Below, one piece after another: positions 18,039 to 26,107 of a stretch of 64,000 nucleotides of DNA. The stretch is from Streptomyces echinatus (lineage in GTDB: Bacteria; Actinomycetota; Actinomycetes; Streptomycetales; Streptomycetaceae). Position numbers and translations under genes: made by a program. The first letter of the stretch is position 1, and every line of letters begins with the position of its first letter. The notes under the pieces are model-generated. The model was not told the DNA's origin. It saw nothing but the letters and a program-made list of their open reading frames with translations, and did no database searches. The stretch lies in the NCBI RefSeq assembly GCF_014203595.1, contig NZ_JACHJK010000014.1, forward strand, positions 62,001 to 126,000, in the 5' to 3' direction.

Positions 18039-19249
18039 CCGGCCGGGAGCTCGATCCGGGCCTGGTGGAGGACCTGGTACGGCTGCGTGAGGACCTCCAC
18101 CGGCAGCCGGAACTCGGTCTGGAACTCCCGCGGACCCAGGCCAAGGTGCTCGCGGCGCTCGACGGGCTGCCCCTGGAGATCACGACGGGCACCGGTCTGT
18201 CCTCCGTGACGGCGGTGCTGCGCGGCGGGAGCGCGGACGCGCCGGACGGCGACCGCCCCGTCGTGCTGCTGCGCGCCGACATGGACGCCCTGCCCCTGAC
18301 GGAGACGAGCGGTGTCCCCTACGCCTCCGAGGCCGAGGGCCGCATGCACGCCTGCGGGCACGACCTGCACACGGTCATGCTGGTGGGCGCGGCCCGGCTG
18401 CTCACCCGGGGGCGGGACGGGCTCCACGGTGACGTGGTGTTCATGTTCCAGCCGGGTGAGGAGGGACATCACGGTGCGCGGCTGATGATCGAGGAGGGGG
18501 TGCTGGACGCGGCCGGACGGCGCCCGGTCGCGGCGTACGCGGTGCATGTGGCCTCCTCGATGCTGCCGTCCGGATGGCTGCTGACCCGCAAGGGCCCGCT
18601 GCTGGCGGGAGGCGATGTCCTGAACGTGACCGTCCGGGGCCAGGGCGGCCACGACTCCCAGCCGCACCTTCTCAAGGACCCGGTACCGGCCGCGTGTGAG
18701 ATGACCCTGGCGCTGCAGACGTTCGCGAGCCGGGGCTTCGACCCCTTCGACCCGGTGCTGCTGTCGGTCGGCAGCATCCACGCCGGCACCGCGGCCAATG
18801 TCATCCCGGACGAGGCGGAGTTGAAGATCGGCATCCGGACCTTCGGACCGGCGGCCAAGGCGAAGGTCCTCGGCGGGGTGACCCAGGTGCTGGAGGGCGT
18901 CGCCGCGGCCCACGGGGTCACGGTGACGGTGGATCACGCGATGGACTATCCGGTCACGGTCGTCGACCCGGCCGAGGCGGACTTCGCGGCCGGCACGGTC
19001 GAGAGGGTGCTGGGTCCGGGCCGGCTCGTCTGGTCGGCGAACGCGCTGAGTCCCTCGGAGGACTTCTCCTTCGTCCTGAACGAGGTGCCGGGGGCCCTGC
19101 TCTTCCTCGGCGCCTGCCCGCCCGACCGCGACCCGGCGAAGGCGAGCTTCAACCACAGCCCCGACGCTGTCTTCGGCAACGAGGTGCTGGGCGACGGCGC
19201 CCGGCTCCTCGCCTCCCTGGCCGAGGAGCGGCTGGCCTCGGCCGGCTGA
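18035..19249 (+). CDS. M20-family amidohydrolase / N-acyl-amino acid deacylase
   Basis: A 404-residue metallo-amidohydrolase. Metal-site motifs: RADMDALPL (about 80-88), HACGHDLHT with Cys107 and His109, and QPGEEGHHGA with Glu142/143. The lid domain spans about 190-305 (GQGGHDSQPH) and the C-terminal FNHSPDAVF completes the site. Relatives remove acyl groups from N-acyl amino acids or hippurate. It is the last gene of the operon (GTG overlaps the previous stop by four bases). Since the pathway begins with a fatty acyl ligase, a deacylation (N-acyl mask removal) step is plausible. No signal peptide is seen, so it would act in the cytoplasm. Confidence 0.88.
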   Translation: MTGRELDPGLVEDLVRLREDLHRQPELGLELPRTQAKVLAALDGLPLEITTGTGLSSVTAVLRGGSADAPDGDRPVVLLRADMDALPLTETSGVPYASEAEGRMHACGHDLHTVMLVGAARLLTRGRDGLHGDVVFMFQPGEEGHHGARLMIEEGVLDAAGRRPVAAYAVHVASSMLPSGWLLTRKGPLLAGGDVLNVTVRGQGGHDSQPHLLKDPVPAACEMTLALQTFASRGFDPFDPVLLSVGSIHAGTAANVIPDEAELKIGIRTFGPAAKAKVLGGVTQVLEGVAAAHGVTVTVDHAMDYPVTVVDPAEADFAAGTVERVLGPGRLVWSANALSPSEDFSFVLNEVPGALLFLGACPPDRDPAKASFNHSPDAVFGNEVLGDGARLLASLAEERLASAG

Positions 19250-19307
19250 CCGGGGCCGGCCGGCGGCGCGGCGAAGCGGGGACTGCCGTCGCGGCTCGGG
19301 GTGCGGA

Positions 19308-19934
19308 TCAGTCCCGTAGCCCGAGCCGCGCACGTAATTCCCGGTTCTCCTGCTCCAGTTCCGTGATGCGCTCGTGCACCCGGTCCAGAGTGCCCGCGAG
19401 TTCGGCCTCGGAGAACCGCGGGGTGATGTGTTTGGCGCAGTTCCAGGCGAAACCCTCGACCGTCACCACCAGAAGCGACTCCACGTGTCCCTCCGTGCGC
19501 GTGTCGCCCGAACGGCCACGCAGGTCCGGGAATTCACCGGGGTCCCGGAGCTCGGCCCGGCCGAGCACTTTCAGCCGGGTGCGGCGTGCGTAATCCATGA
19601 AGAACAGCGACACCCGGTCGTTTCCGCGGAGGTTTCCGGCCGTGATGTACTGGCGGTTGCCGCGCACGTCGAGGAAGGCCAGTGTCGCCTCGTCCAGGAC
19701 GTGCACGAATCCCGGTGGACCACCGCGGAACTGGATGTACGGCCAGCCCGTTTCGCTCACGGTGGCCAGATAGAACCCGTCGCGGGCCGCGATGAATTCG
19801 GCCTCGACGGCCCCCATGCGGTCGGCGCGCCCGGCGTTTCCGGCGAGCAGCCGCTCCATGGCGGAGGCGCTTCCCCGCTCTTCCTGGACGCGTCGGACGT
19901 GGTGCGTGAAGGCCACCTGGGCGTATCGGCTCAT
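19308..19934 (-). CDS. Pyridoxamine 5'-phosphate oxidase-family flavin protein
   Basis: A 208-residue soluble protein with the split-barrel FMN-binding fold: FYLATVSETGWPYIQFRGG (about 65-83), NRQYITAGNL and RVSLFFMDYARRTRLKVLGR. The C-terminal 25 residues form a short coiled coil (ITELEQENRELRARL), which is unusual for the family and suggests oligomerisation. ATG 19934 has GGAG at good spacing. It converges on the M20 gene with only 58 bases between stops. Substrate unknown; related proteins bind FMN or F420. Confidence 0.85.
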   Translation of the reverse strand: MSRYAQVAFTHHVRRVQEERGSASAMERLLAGNAGRADRMGAVEAEFIAARDGFYLATVSETGWPYIQFRGGPPGFVHVLDEATLAFLDVRGNRQYITAGNLRGNDRVSLFFMDYARRTRLKVLGRAELRDPGEFPDLRGRSGDTRTEGHVESLLVVTVEGFAWNCAKHITPRFSEAELAGTLDRVHERITELEQENRELRARLGLRD

Positions 19935-20105
19935 GCGACGCCGTCTCCATTCCGGGGAAAACAGCTCGGCGGACGGAAAGAGCAGTGCCGCCACCCTAGT
20001 CCAGATGTCCGGAGCGTCTCCGTGAGTCGGGTGAACACCCCGCATGTCTTCATGTCTTCGTCACCGACGACACCGGGAGCGGCCGCCGCACCACCCGGCT
20101 CCCGT

Positions 20106-20143
20106 GCGGACGTGCCCCGTCGGCCGCGACGGGGCACGTCCGC
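20106..20143 (-). terminator. 17-bp perfect hairpin terminator after the GH88 gene
   Basis: Arms 20106-20122 (GCGGACGTGCCCCGTCG) and 20127-20143 are perfectly complementary around a 4-base loop. The hairpin starts six bases beyond the stop of the minus-strand GH88 gene. It is one of the most stable hairpins noticed in the window. Confidence 0.85.
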
Positions 20144-20148
20144 CGGCG

Positions 20149-21378
20149 TCACGCGTGCTGGGACAGGTCGATCGCCCGGTCGGCCCGCTCGGGCCGGAGC
20201 ACGCGGAGGATGCCTTCGAGCAGGTAGTAGTCGGCGTAGGGCAGCGAGATCTCGATCCCGTCCTCGGCGGGGCGGTTGCGGGTGCAGCGGGCCACGACCG
20301 CGTCGGCCCGGGAGGAGTTCCTCGTCAGACATGTCTGCGACAGTGCGGTGAGCATGCGCAGCGCCACGTCCCGGTAGGCGCGCCTGCCCGTCGCCGCGTG
20401 CAGGTCGAGCAGACCGCACGCCATGACGGCCCCGGCGGAGGCGTCCTTGATGTCGTGCGGCTGTTGCGGCGCGCGGTAGTCCCAGACCGGGACGTGATCC
20501 GGGCTCAGGGCCCCGATGGCGAAGTCGGCGAGCTTCCGCGCGGTGTCCCGGAATGCCGGGTCTCCGGTCCTGCGGTACATGGTGGTGAACCCGTAGATGC
20601 CCCAGGCCTGTCCACGCGACCAGCAGGAGGTGGGGCTGTAGCCCTGCACCGTGCCCGGCCCGACGGGTGCGCCGGTGTCCGGATCGAAGTCGAACACGTG
20701 CGGGGTCGATCCGTCCGCGCGGGGGAAGACACGCTGGGCGGTCCGCGCGTGCTCCACGGCGATGTCAAGGTACGTGCCGTCGCCGGTCTCCCGGCTCGCG
20801 AACGCCAGCAGATCGAGGTTCATCATCGTGTCCATGATGACGCGGCCCGCGTTGGCGGTGTCCGTCAGCGCGCCCCATGCCCGGATGAACCTGCCGTGCG
20901 GGTTGTACCGCCGGATCAGGGAGTCCGCCGCCCGTATCGCCCCCGTCCGCCACTCGTCGTCGCCGGTCAGGCGCCAGGCGGTGACCCAGGAGGGGTAGAA
21001 GAGGAAGCCGAGGTCGTGCGTGCTCGTGTCGTACTGACGCGGGGCGAGGTTCCGGGCCGACTCGACGGCCCATGTGCGGAAGGCGTCGTCCTCGCTGTAC
21101 AGCCACGCCATCCACAGCGTTCCGGGCCAGAAGCCGCCGACCCAGTCCCCGTTGCGCGAGTACGTCCACTTCTCGAACCGGGTGCCGACCGGGAATCCCG
21201 TCACGCCGGGCGCGACGGAACGGATCTTCCCCACCGCGTAGTCCGCCGCCTCGCGGAGTGTCCGCAGGGTGCCTCCCGCGTCCTGCCGGTCTACCGCCCC
21301 CGCGGCCGGCACCGCGGACGCGCCCACGGCCGCCGCGCCGGCCGCCGTGGCCAGCAACGCTCGCCGGGAAACGCTCAT
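20149..21378 (-). CDS. Secreted glycoside hydrolase family 88/105-like unsaturated uronyl hydrolase
   Basis: A 409-residue protein with an N-terminal Tat-type signal (VSRRALLATAAGAAAVGA, then alanine-rich cleavage region), so it is exported folded. The mature part is an alpha/alpha-barrel with repeated WxxGFWPG and SWSRGQAWG-like segments; candidate catalytic aspartates are Asp122 (THDLGFLF) and Asp183 (IMDTMMNLDLL), the pair conserved in unsaturated glucuronyl hydrolases. These enzymes hydrate the 4,5-unsaturated uronic acid left by polysaccharide lyases. ATG 21378 follows GGAGGGTGAGT. It stands alone with its own terminator. No lyase is nearby. Confidence 0.87.
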   Translation of the reverse strand: MSVSRRALLATAAGAAAVGASAVPAAGAVDRQDAGGTLRTLREAADYAVGKIRSVAPGVTGFPVGTRFEKWTYSRNGDWVGGFWPGTLWMAWLYSEDDAFRTWAVESARNLAPRQYDTSTHDLGFLFYPSWVTAWRLTGDDEWRTGAIRAADSLIRRYNPHGRFIRAWGALTDTANAGRVIMDTMMNLDLLAFASRETGDGTYLDIAVEHARTAQRVFPRADGSTPHVFDFDPDTGAPVGPGTVQGYSPTSCWSRGQAWGIYGFTTMYRRTGDPAFRDTARKLADFAIGALSPDHVPVWDYRAPQQPHDIKDASAGAVMACGLLDLHAATGRRAYRDVALRMLTALSQTCLTRNSSRADAVVARCTRNRPAEDGIEISLPYADYYLLEGILRVLRPERADRAIDLSQHA

Positions 21379-21519
21379 ACTCACCCTCCAACTGCGCCGA
21401 GAAGTTGACCGAGCCTTGCACACCGCCCTCGACCCTGTACACCCATGTGTGCGGAGTTCAGTATGGTGAACGGCACGCGCAGGAGCCTTTCGTGACGCAG
21501 CGGAAGGTGTGCGGCTACC

Positions 21520-21597
21520 GGCTGACCGCGGTGCCCCGGGTCCGGCGGCGAGTGCCCGCCCCGTGGGACCGTTGGCCCCGAAGACGGTGATGCGCAT
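21520..21597 (-). pseudogene. Remnant N-terminus of an NAD(P)-binding epimerase
   Basis: Reading minus from ATG 21597 gives MRITVFGANGPTGRALAAG, the GxxGxxG start of NmrA/SDR-type epimerases. After about 19 codons similarity is lost; the +1 frame continues RGTAVSR then stops, which resembles the next conserved strand (HxVTAVxR). The rest of the gene is absent and GH88 follows. It lies directly downstream of the ECF41 sigma remnant, and ECF41 genes are usually paired with such oxidoreductase/epimerase genes. I read it as the relic of that partner. Confidence 0.6.
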
Positions 21598-21723
21598 GAC
21601 GGCTGTTCGCTTCCCTCGTGCCTGAGCGTTCTCGTACGTGACCCGCGCAGCCGTGCGGTAGCCGGCCGGGCCCCGCGGCCGGCCCGGGGCCGGGCGAGCC
21701 CGCCGCGTTCCCCGTCCCTGCCG

Positions 21724-22542
21724 TCAGCCCGCGGCCCGGCGCGCCTGCTGCGTCTCCCGCAGGACGGCCCAGGCGTCCGCGACGGGGCCCACATGGCCGA
21801 GCTTGTCGGGGTTGCTCACCGTGCGGATCGTCTGGATCCGCCCGTCGAGGATGTCGAGGGTCCAGGTATTGAGGACCCTGCCGTCCCGGCCCCGGAAGAC
21901 GGCGCCCGGCCGGCCGTTCACCCGGTGTGGTTCCACGAGGCCGCCGATCCGGGCGAACGGCGGCAGCAGGGTGGTGAGCACCCGGGACACGGCGTCGGCG
22001 CCGAAGAAGCCCCTCGCCCACTGCGGCGCCTTGCCCCCGCTGTCCGCGACCAGTTGCACGTCGGCGGCCGGCAGGTCCCGCAGCCCCTCGACGTCCCCCT
22101 CCCGGAAGGCGCCGAAGAACCGCATGGCCAGTTCCTCGCGCTCACGCAGGCCGGCCTCGAACCGGGCCCGGCCCTCGTTCACATGCCGGCGTGCCCGCAC
22201 CGCCAGCTGGGGGCAGGCCGCCTCCGAGCGCCCCACCGCGGAGGCGACCTCGGGAAAGCCGAAGTCGAACACCTCCCGGAGCACGAACACCGCCCGCTCC
22301 AGCGGGCTGAGCCGTTCGAGCAGCAGCAGGGCCGCCATGGACAGCGAGTCGGCCAGTTCCGCCGACCGCTCCGGGTCCTCGTAGGGGTCGGCGAGCAGCG
22401 GTTCCGGGAACCACGGGCCGACGTCTTCCTCGCGCCGCACACGAGCCGAGCGCAGCACGTTGATGGAGATACGGGTGACCACCGCCGACAGACATGGCGG
22501 GGGAAGAGAGCCGGGACGAGCACCCCGCCGGGAGCCGTGCAC
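21724..22542 (-). pseudogene. ECF41 (SigJ-type) sigma factor lacking region 2 N-terminus
   Basis: Recognisable from about 22491: LSAVVTRISINVLRSARVRR, then the ECF41 linker signature GPWFPEPL, a full region 4 (LSPLERAVFVLREVFDFGFP), and the SnoaL-like C-terminal extension ending NPDKLGHVG, the motif known to modulate ECF41 activity. Family proteins have about 60-70 more residues of region 2 before the AVVTR helix. Upstream sequence gives only an unrelated Arg/Pro-rich stretch in all frames. Without region 2 core-polymerase and -10 binding should be lost, so I call it a truncated pseudogene. The 5' end abuts the divergent Nudix gene. Confidence 0.75.
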
Positions 22543-22643
22543 GCGGGTCGAACTCCCCGTCCGGCGCAGTCACGTTGCGGGACGACGGCACCGGATCCAC
22601 GCCCCCTGGGAGCGCAGGGGCACCCGGGCCTACGCTGTCCGTC

Positions 22644-23147
22644 ATGCCCGCACACGACCGGCCGTTCAGCGTGGACCACGACGTCGAGGTGCCCGTTCCC
22701 GCCCCCGGCGAGCTGTGGACCGTCGGTGCCGTCATCCTCAACCGCGACGGCGAGGCCTTCGCCCAGAAGCGCGGCCCGCACCGCCGCCTCTTCCCGGACA
22801 CCTGGGACGTGGTCGGCGGCCATGTCGAGGCCGGAGAGTCCCTCCTCGGGGCTCTGGCACGGGAGATCGAGGAGGAGACCGGCTGGCGCCTGCGCCGCGT
22901 CCGGCGGTTCCTGGGCATCGCGACCTGGCACGGGGACGACGGAGCCGGCCTCCGCCACGAGGCCGACTATCTCGTCGAGGTGGAAGGCGACCTGGACCGC
23001 CCCGCCCTGGAATGGTCCAAGCACTCGGCCTACGGCTGGTTCGGCCGCGGCACCCTCGACCGTCTCAAGGAGAACCGTGGGCCCGGGGAATTCCTGGTCC
23101 ACGACCTCGTCGCCCGGGCCCTGCGAGACCGCCCGCAGGAGCACTGA
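22644..23147 (+). CDS. Nudix hydrolase
   Basis: A 167-residue soluble hydrolase of nucleoside-diphosphate-linked compounds. The Nudix box is complete: GGHVEAGESLLGALAREIEE followed by ETGW. The N-terminus resembles isopentenyl-diphosphate isomerase/MutT-like members (DGEAFAQKRGPHRRLFPDTW). ATG 22644 was chosen because homology begins just after it; the frame is open further upstream but over atypical sequence. Substrate unknown. Confidence 0.88.
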   Translation: MPAHDRPFSVDHDVEVPVPAPGELWTVGAVILNRDGEAFAQKRGPHRRLFPDTWDVVGGHVEAGESLLGALAREIEEETGWRLRRVRRFLGIATWHGDDGAGLRHEADYLVEVEGDLDRPALEWSKHSAYGWFGRGTLDRLKENRGPGEFLVHDLVARALRDRPQEH

Positions 23148-23180
23148 CACCGGCGCGCGACGCCGGGACCGCGCCGGAGC

Positions 23181-23200
23181 CGGCCCGTCACGACGGGCCG
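23181..23200. terminator. Short hairpin between convergent Nudix and SnoaL genes
   Basis: CGGCCCGTC at 23181-23189 pairs with GACGGGCCG at 23192-23200. It covers the stop codon of the minus-strand SnoaL-like gene and lies 34 bases after the Nudix stop. Plausible bidirectional terminator. Confidence 0.5.
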
Positions 23201-23631
23201 CCGGGCAGCACACCCAGCTGCCGCAGCTGCGCGTGGACGTCTACGACACCCCACACCTCGGCGATACGGCCGGCCGCGAAGCGGAAGACGAAGATCTCGC
23301 TGTACCTGACGGACCTGCCGGTGGGCGGAAGGCCCCGGTACTCGCCCAGGTGGGTGCCGGTGACGGTGTTCCGGAAGACGACCTTGTCCCCCTCCGCGAC
23401 GGTGTCCTCGACGACGACCCGGAGGTCGGGGAACGCGCGGAGCAGCACCTCCCACACGTCCTTCAGCGCCCGCACCCCGGTCGTCCCCATGGGTACCGGG
23501 GTGTGGAAGACCACCTCCGGATCGACGACCTCGTCGATGGTCTTCGAGACGGTCTCCATGTCACCGGTGCCGACCGCGTCGTGCAGACGGCCGAACACCG
23601 CCTTGTTCCGTGCTGCCTGGTCTGTCGCCAT
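23188..23631 (-). CDS. SnoaL-like ester cyclase/NTF2-fold protein
   Basis: A 147-residue protein of the SnoaL-like NTF2 fold. Visible features: N-terminal helix NKAVFGRLHDAVGTGDMETV, PEVVFHTPVPMGTTGV, the core GDKVVFRNTVTGTHLGEYRG and the C-terminal strand ing IFVFRFAAGRIAEVWGVVDV. Members include polyketide cyclases and many ketosteroid-isomerase-like proteins of unknown substrate. ATG 23631 is preceded by GAGGAGGAG. Isolated gene. Confidence 0.82.
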   Translation of the reverse strand: MATDQAARNKAVFGRLHDAVGTGDMETVSKTIDEVVDPEVVFHTPVPMGTTGVRALKDVWEVLLRAFPDLRVVVEDTVAEGDKVVFRNTVTGTHLGEYRGLPPTGRSVRYSEIFVFRFAAGRIAEVWGVVDVHAQLRQLGVLPGGPS

Positions 23632-23801
23632 GTCGCTCCTCCTCGGGCCCGGGTGAGGCATCGCGTGACGGCCGGCGCCGGTGGCGATCCCTTCCCCCTA
23701 CGACGTGAGGGCCCGCCGGAATGTGACATGCCACAGGCGCCGCAGGCTGCTGTCAGGGCGTCTCGGGCATGCCGTACGTCATCGGAGGTGCGGCCCGCCC
23801 C

Positions 23802-24030
23802 TCAGCCGCGGGGAGCCTCGGTGAGGCCGGTCGCCGCCCGGCGCAGGGCGTCGCGGCATGCCGTGACGGCCGGGTGCCGGCTGCGGCCCCCGGCGTACGG
23901 CGGTGCAGACGCGGCGGGTGCGCCGGCCGCGGGGCAGTTGCCGCACCGCGACCGTCGGCGGCTGCCCGTTCCGGACGAGGTCGGGCAACGGGGCAGCGGC
24001 GTGGCCCTGTTGCACCAGGCGGAGAAGGCC
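23802..24030 (-). pseudogene. C-terminal remnant of a LysR-type regulator, frameshifted
   Basis: In one minus frame 24018 to about 23870 reads LVQQGHAAAPLPDLVRNGQP, then TVAVRQLPRG and RRVCTAVRRG. After the run CGGGGGCC near 23870 the sense continues in another frame as RSRHPAVTACRDALRRAATG to the TGA at 23802. Joined, this is the end of a LysR effector domain. No helix-turn-helix part is found upstream; a tandem repeat lies there instead. I call it a 5'-deleted, frameshifted relic. Confidence 0.65.
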
Positions 24031-24154
24031 CGCCGGGTGCTGGAGAGGCCGGGCGTGCGCCGGGCTCTCGGCCGCGGCACCGGCGTCGTGCTGATCGGCT
24101 TCGGTGTCGCGCCGGCGGTCTCCTCCGGGTGACGGACGCCGACCGCGCCGGGCC

Positions 24155-24303
24155 GGGGTCTCGCGGTCCCCACCGGCCCCTCGCCGGGCGGCCGGGGCCT
24201 GGGGCTCACGGTCCCCACCGGCCCTCTCGTCGAGCGGCCGGGGCCCGGGGCTCACGGTCCCCACCGGCCCCCTCGTCGAGCGGCCGGGGCCCGGGGCTCT
24301 CGG
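24155..24303. repeat. Three tandem copies of a 45-46-base GC-rich repeat
   Basis: Units start with CGGTCCCCACCGGCCC at 24164, 24209 and 24255 and continue through GCGGCCGGGGCC to GGGGCTCA; a diverged start follows at 24301. Copy-to-copy identity is high. The array replaces the 5' part of the LysR remnant and precedes the gene at 24386. A distant relative lies at 29488-29630. Confidence 0.75.
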
Positions 24304-24385
24304 TCTGCACCCGTGGCCGGCGTCGAGCGCGCCGGGCCGGGGGAAATCGGTCGTGGGTCCGGCCGGGCGCTGTTAGCTTGCGGGC

Positions 24386-25034
24386 GTGGATCTCTTCTCG
24401 CGCTCGTGGGCGGCACTGCGCACGGCGGTCGCCGAACTCCCCGACGAGGACTTCGCACGGCCGTCCGGCTGCACCGGCTGGCTCGTCCGGGATCTGGTGT
24501 GTCATCTGGTCATCGACGCCCAGGACGTGCTGATCACCCTGGTGACCCCCACCTCGGCGGAGCCGACGCGCGACGCGGTCACCTACTGGGCCGTCACGGA
24601 CACCCCGCCGGCCGGCGACGACCCGCTGGACGCGCTGACCGTCCGGCTGGCCGCCGCGTACGAGGAACCGCGACTGCTCAAGTTCCATCTGGACGACGTC
24701 GGTGGGCCGCGCGGCCGGGCTGGCCGATCCGGGACAGCGGGTCAGCACCCAGGAGATGGTCCTCACCACGGGCGACTACCTCTGCGCCTATGTGCTGGAG
24801 TGGACCCTGCACCACCTGGACCTGATCGCGCACCTCCCGGGTGCGCCGGGGCCGCCCGCCGAGGGACTCGCCCGCTCGCGCGCGATGCTGGAGGAGATCG
24901 CCGGGGCCGCCTTCCCCGCCACGTGGTCCGACCAGGACGCGCTGCGGATCGGCACGGGACGCCGTGCCCCGACCGCCGCCGAGCGGGCGGAACTGGGCCC
25001 GTCGGCCGGGAGGCTCCCGCTCGTCCTCGGGTGA
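24386..25034 (+). pseudogene. Mycothiol-dependent maleylpyruvate isomerase-family protein, frameshifted
   Basis: GTG 24386 begins with DLFSRSWAALRTAVAELPDE, then CTGWLVRDLVCHLVIDAQDV, the four-helix N-terminal domain of the MDMPI family (mycothiol-dependent isomerases and metal-binding DinB-like proteins). Around 24697-24705 (GTCGGTGGGCC) the frame changes by one base; the sense continues as GRAAGLADPGQRVSTQEMVL, then YVLEWTLHHLDLIAHL, ending at 25034. Removing one base restores one protein of about 215 residues. Either a real inactivating insertion or a sequencing error. Confidence 0.75.
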
Positions 25035-25311
25035 GGGCGCGGGTACGGCACATCAGGGTCCATCGTCCGTGTCCTCCTGTGCCGTTGGCCTCAGGAACCG
25101 GTCTCCCCCACGGAGCTGTGTGCCGCCGCCCGGCGGAGAGACATCCGCCGCGTGTGCGGTGGCACAGCGGCCGTGCCGTCGGCGGCGCCCACGGTCCGGG
25201 TACCAGGGCTGGAGCGAGGTGTCGGTCTCCCGTTCGCACATCAGCAACGGTGAAAACCGGTCGACCCGCCCGTATCATCCAGGTGTCGCACCATCCGGAG
25301 CGGAGGAAAAG

Positions 25312-25983
25312 ATGCCGGAAAGCGCTGGACCCGTCACCGAATTGGCCTCTCAATATGTCAGCCAGGTGAGCAACGACCTCGAGCACAACCTCAAGGAACA
25401 GGAACGGATCACGGCCGAAATCGCGGCCCTGCAGGAGCAGTTGGCCTCCCTGCAGCACGACCACGGCATTCTGCTGAACATGCAGCAGGCGCTCGGTATC
25501 GCCGCGCAGACCGGTGGCGCGGTCGTGCCTTCCCCTAGGAAGAAGAGCGGCGGCGCGCGGCGCCCCGAGACCGGCAAGACCGGGACCGAGAAACTCCGGA
25601 CCGACATGCCGGAGGCCAAGAAGGCGGCCACGAAGGCGACCGCCAAGAAGGCGGCGGCCGGGAAGCCGGCGGCCAGGAAGGCGGCGGCGAAGAAGCCGGC
25701 CGCCCCCAAGGCCACTTCCGAGCCGGCTCAGCCCACACTCATCGAACTCGTCCGCCGGCACCTGGTCGAGCAGCGCGAACCACGCTCCGCCGCCGAGGTC
25801 ACCGAGGTGCTGGGCCGGGCACATCCCGACCGCGGGGTCCAGACCAAGGTCGTGCGCACCACCCTGGAGAACCTCGTCGCCCGGAACTTCGCACACCGCT
25901 CCAAGCAGGGCTCGTCCGTCTTCTACACCGTGCCGGAGGAGCCCGCGCGGGAGAACGCGGAGGGCACCGACACCGCCGAGTGA
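25312..25983 (+). CDS. Coiled-coil, Lys/Ala-rich, winged-helix nucleoid-type protein
   Basis: A 223-residue protein in three parts. Residues about 15-65 form a coiled coil (HNLKEQERITAEIAALQEQL). Residues about 95-140 are Lys/Ala/Pro repeats (AKKAATKATAKKAAAGKPAA) like the tail of eukaryotic histone H1 and actinobacterial HU-type proteins, expected to bind DNA non-specifically. Residues about 143-210 form a winged-helix-like domain (IELVRRHLVEQREPRSAAEV, then VRTTLENLVARNFAHRSKQG). The gene has a strong GGAGG ribosome site before ATG 25312. A role in chromatin organisation or regulation is inference. Confidence 0.75.
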   Translation: MPESAGPVTELASQYVSQVSNDLEHNLKEQERITAEIAALQEQLASLQHDHGILLNMQQALGIAAQTGGAVVPSPRKKSGGARRPETGKTGTEKLRTDMPEAKKAATKATAKKAAAGKPAARKAAAKKPAAPKATSEPAQPTLIELVRRHLVEQREPRSAAEVTEVLGRAHPDRGVQTKVVRTTLENLVARNFAHRSKQGSSVFYTVPEEPARENAEGTDTAE

Positions 25984-26047
25984 CCCGACCGCCTCTCGCA
26001 CGCACCGGCGGCCTCATGTGCCGTCGGCCCGGTGCCGGAAGCGGGCG

Positions 26048-26075
26048 CGCCCCGGCCGGGCGCCCGGCCGGGGCG
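26048..26075. terminator. 28-base palindrome between convergent genes
   Basis: CGCCCCGGCCGGGC followed directly by its exact complement, 26048-26075. It sits 65 bases after the stop of the coiled-coil gene and 33 bases before the stop of the ArsR gene on the other strand, as expected for a bidirectional terminator. Confidence 0.75.
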
Positions 26076-26107
26076 GTGATGTCGACGCCGGTGCGTGAGG
26101 CGGTCGT

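Noticed and set aside
1..19249. A single hybrid PKS-NRPS cluster including the left-edge PKS
   Set aside because: Opposite strand, four kb of unrelated genes and a hairpin between them; no shared docking or regulators. Left open but not claimed.
24155..24303. CRISPR-like array
   Set aside because: Repeats are contiguous tandem copies without unique spacers, and no cas genes are present.
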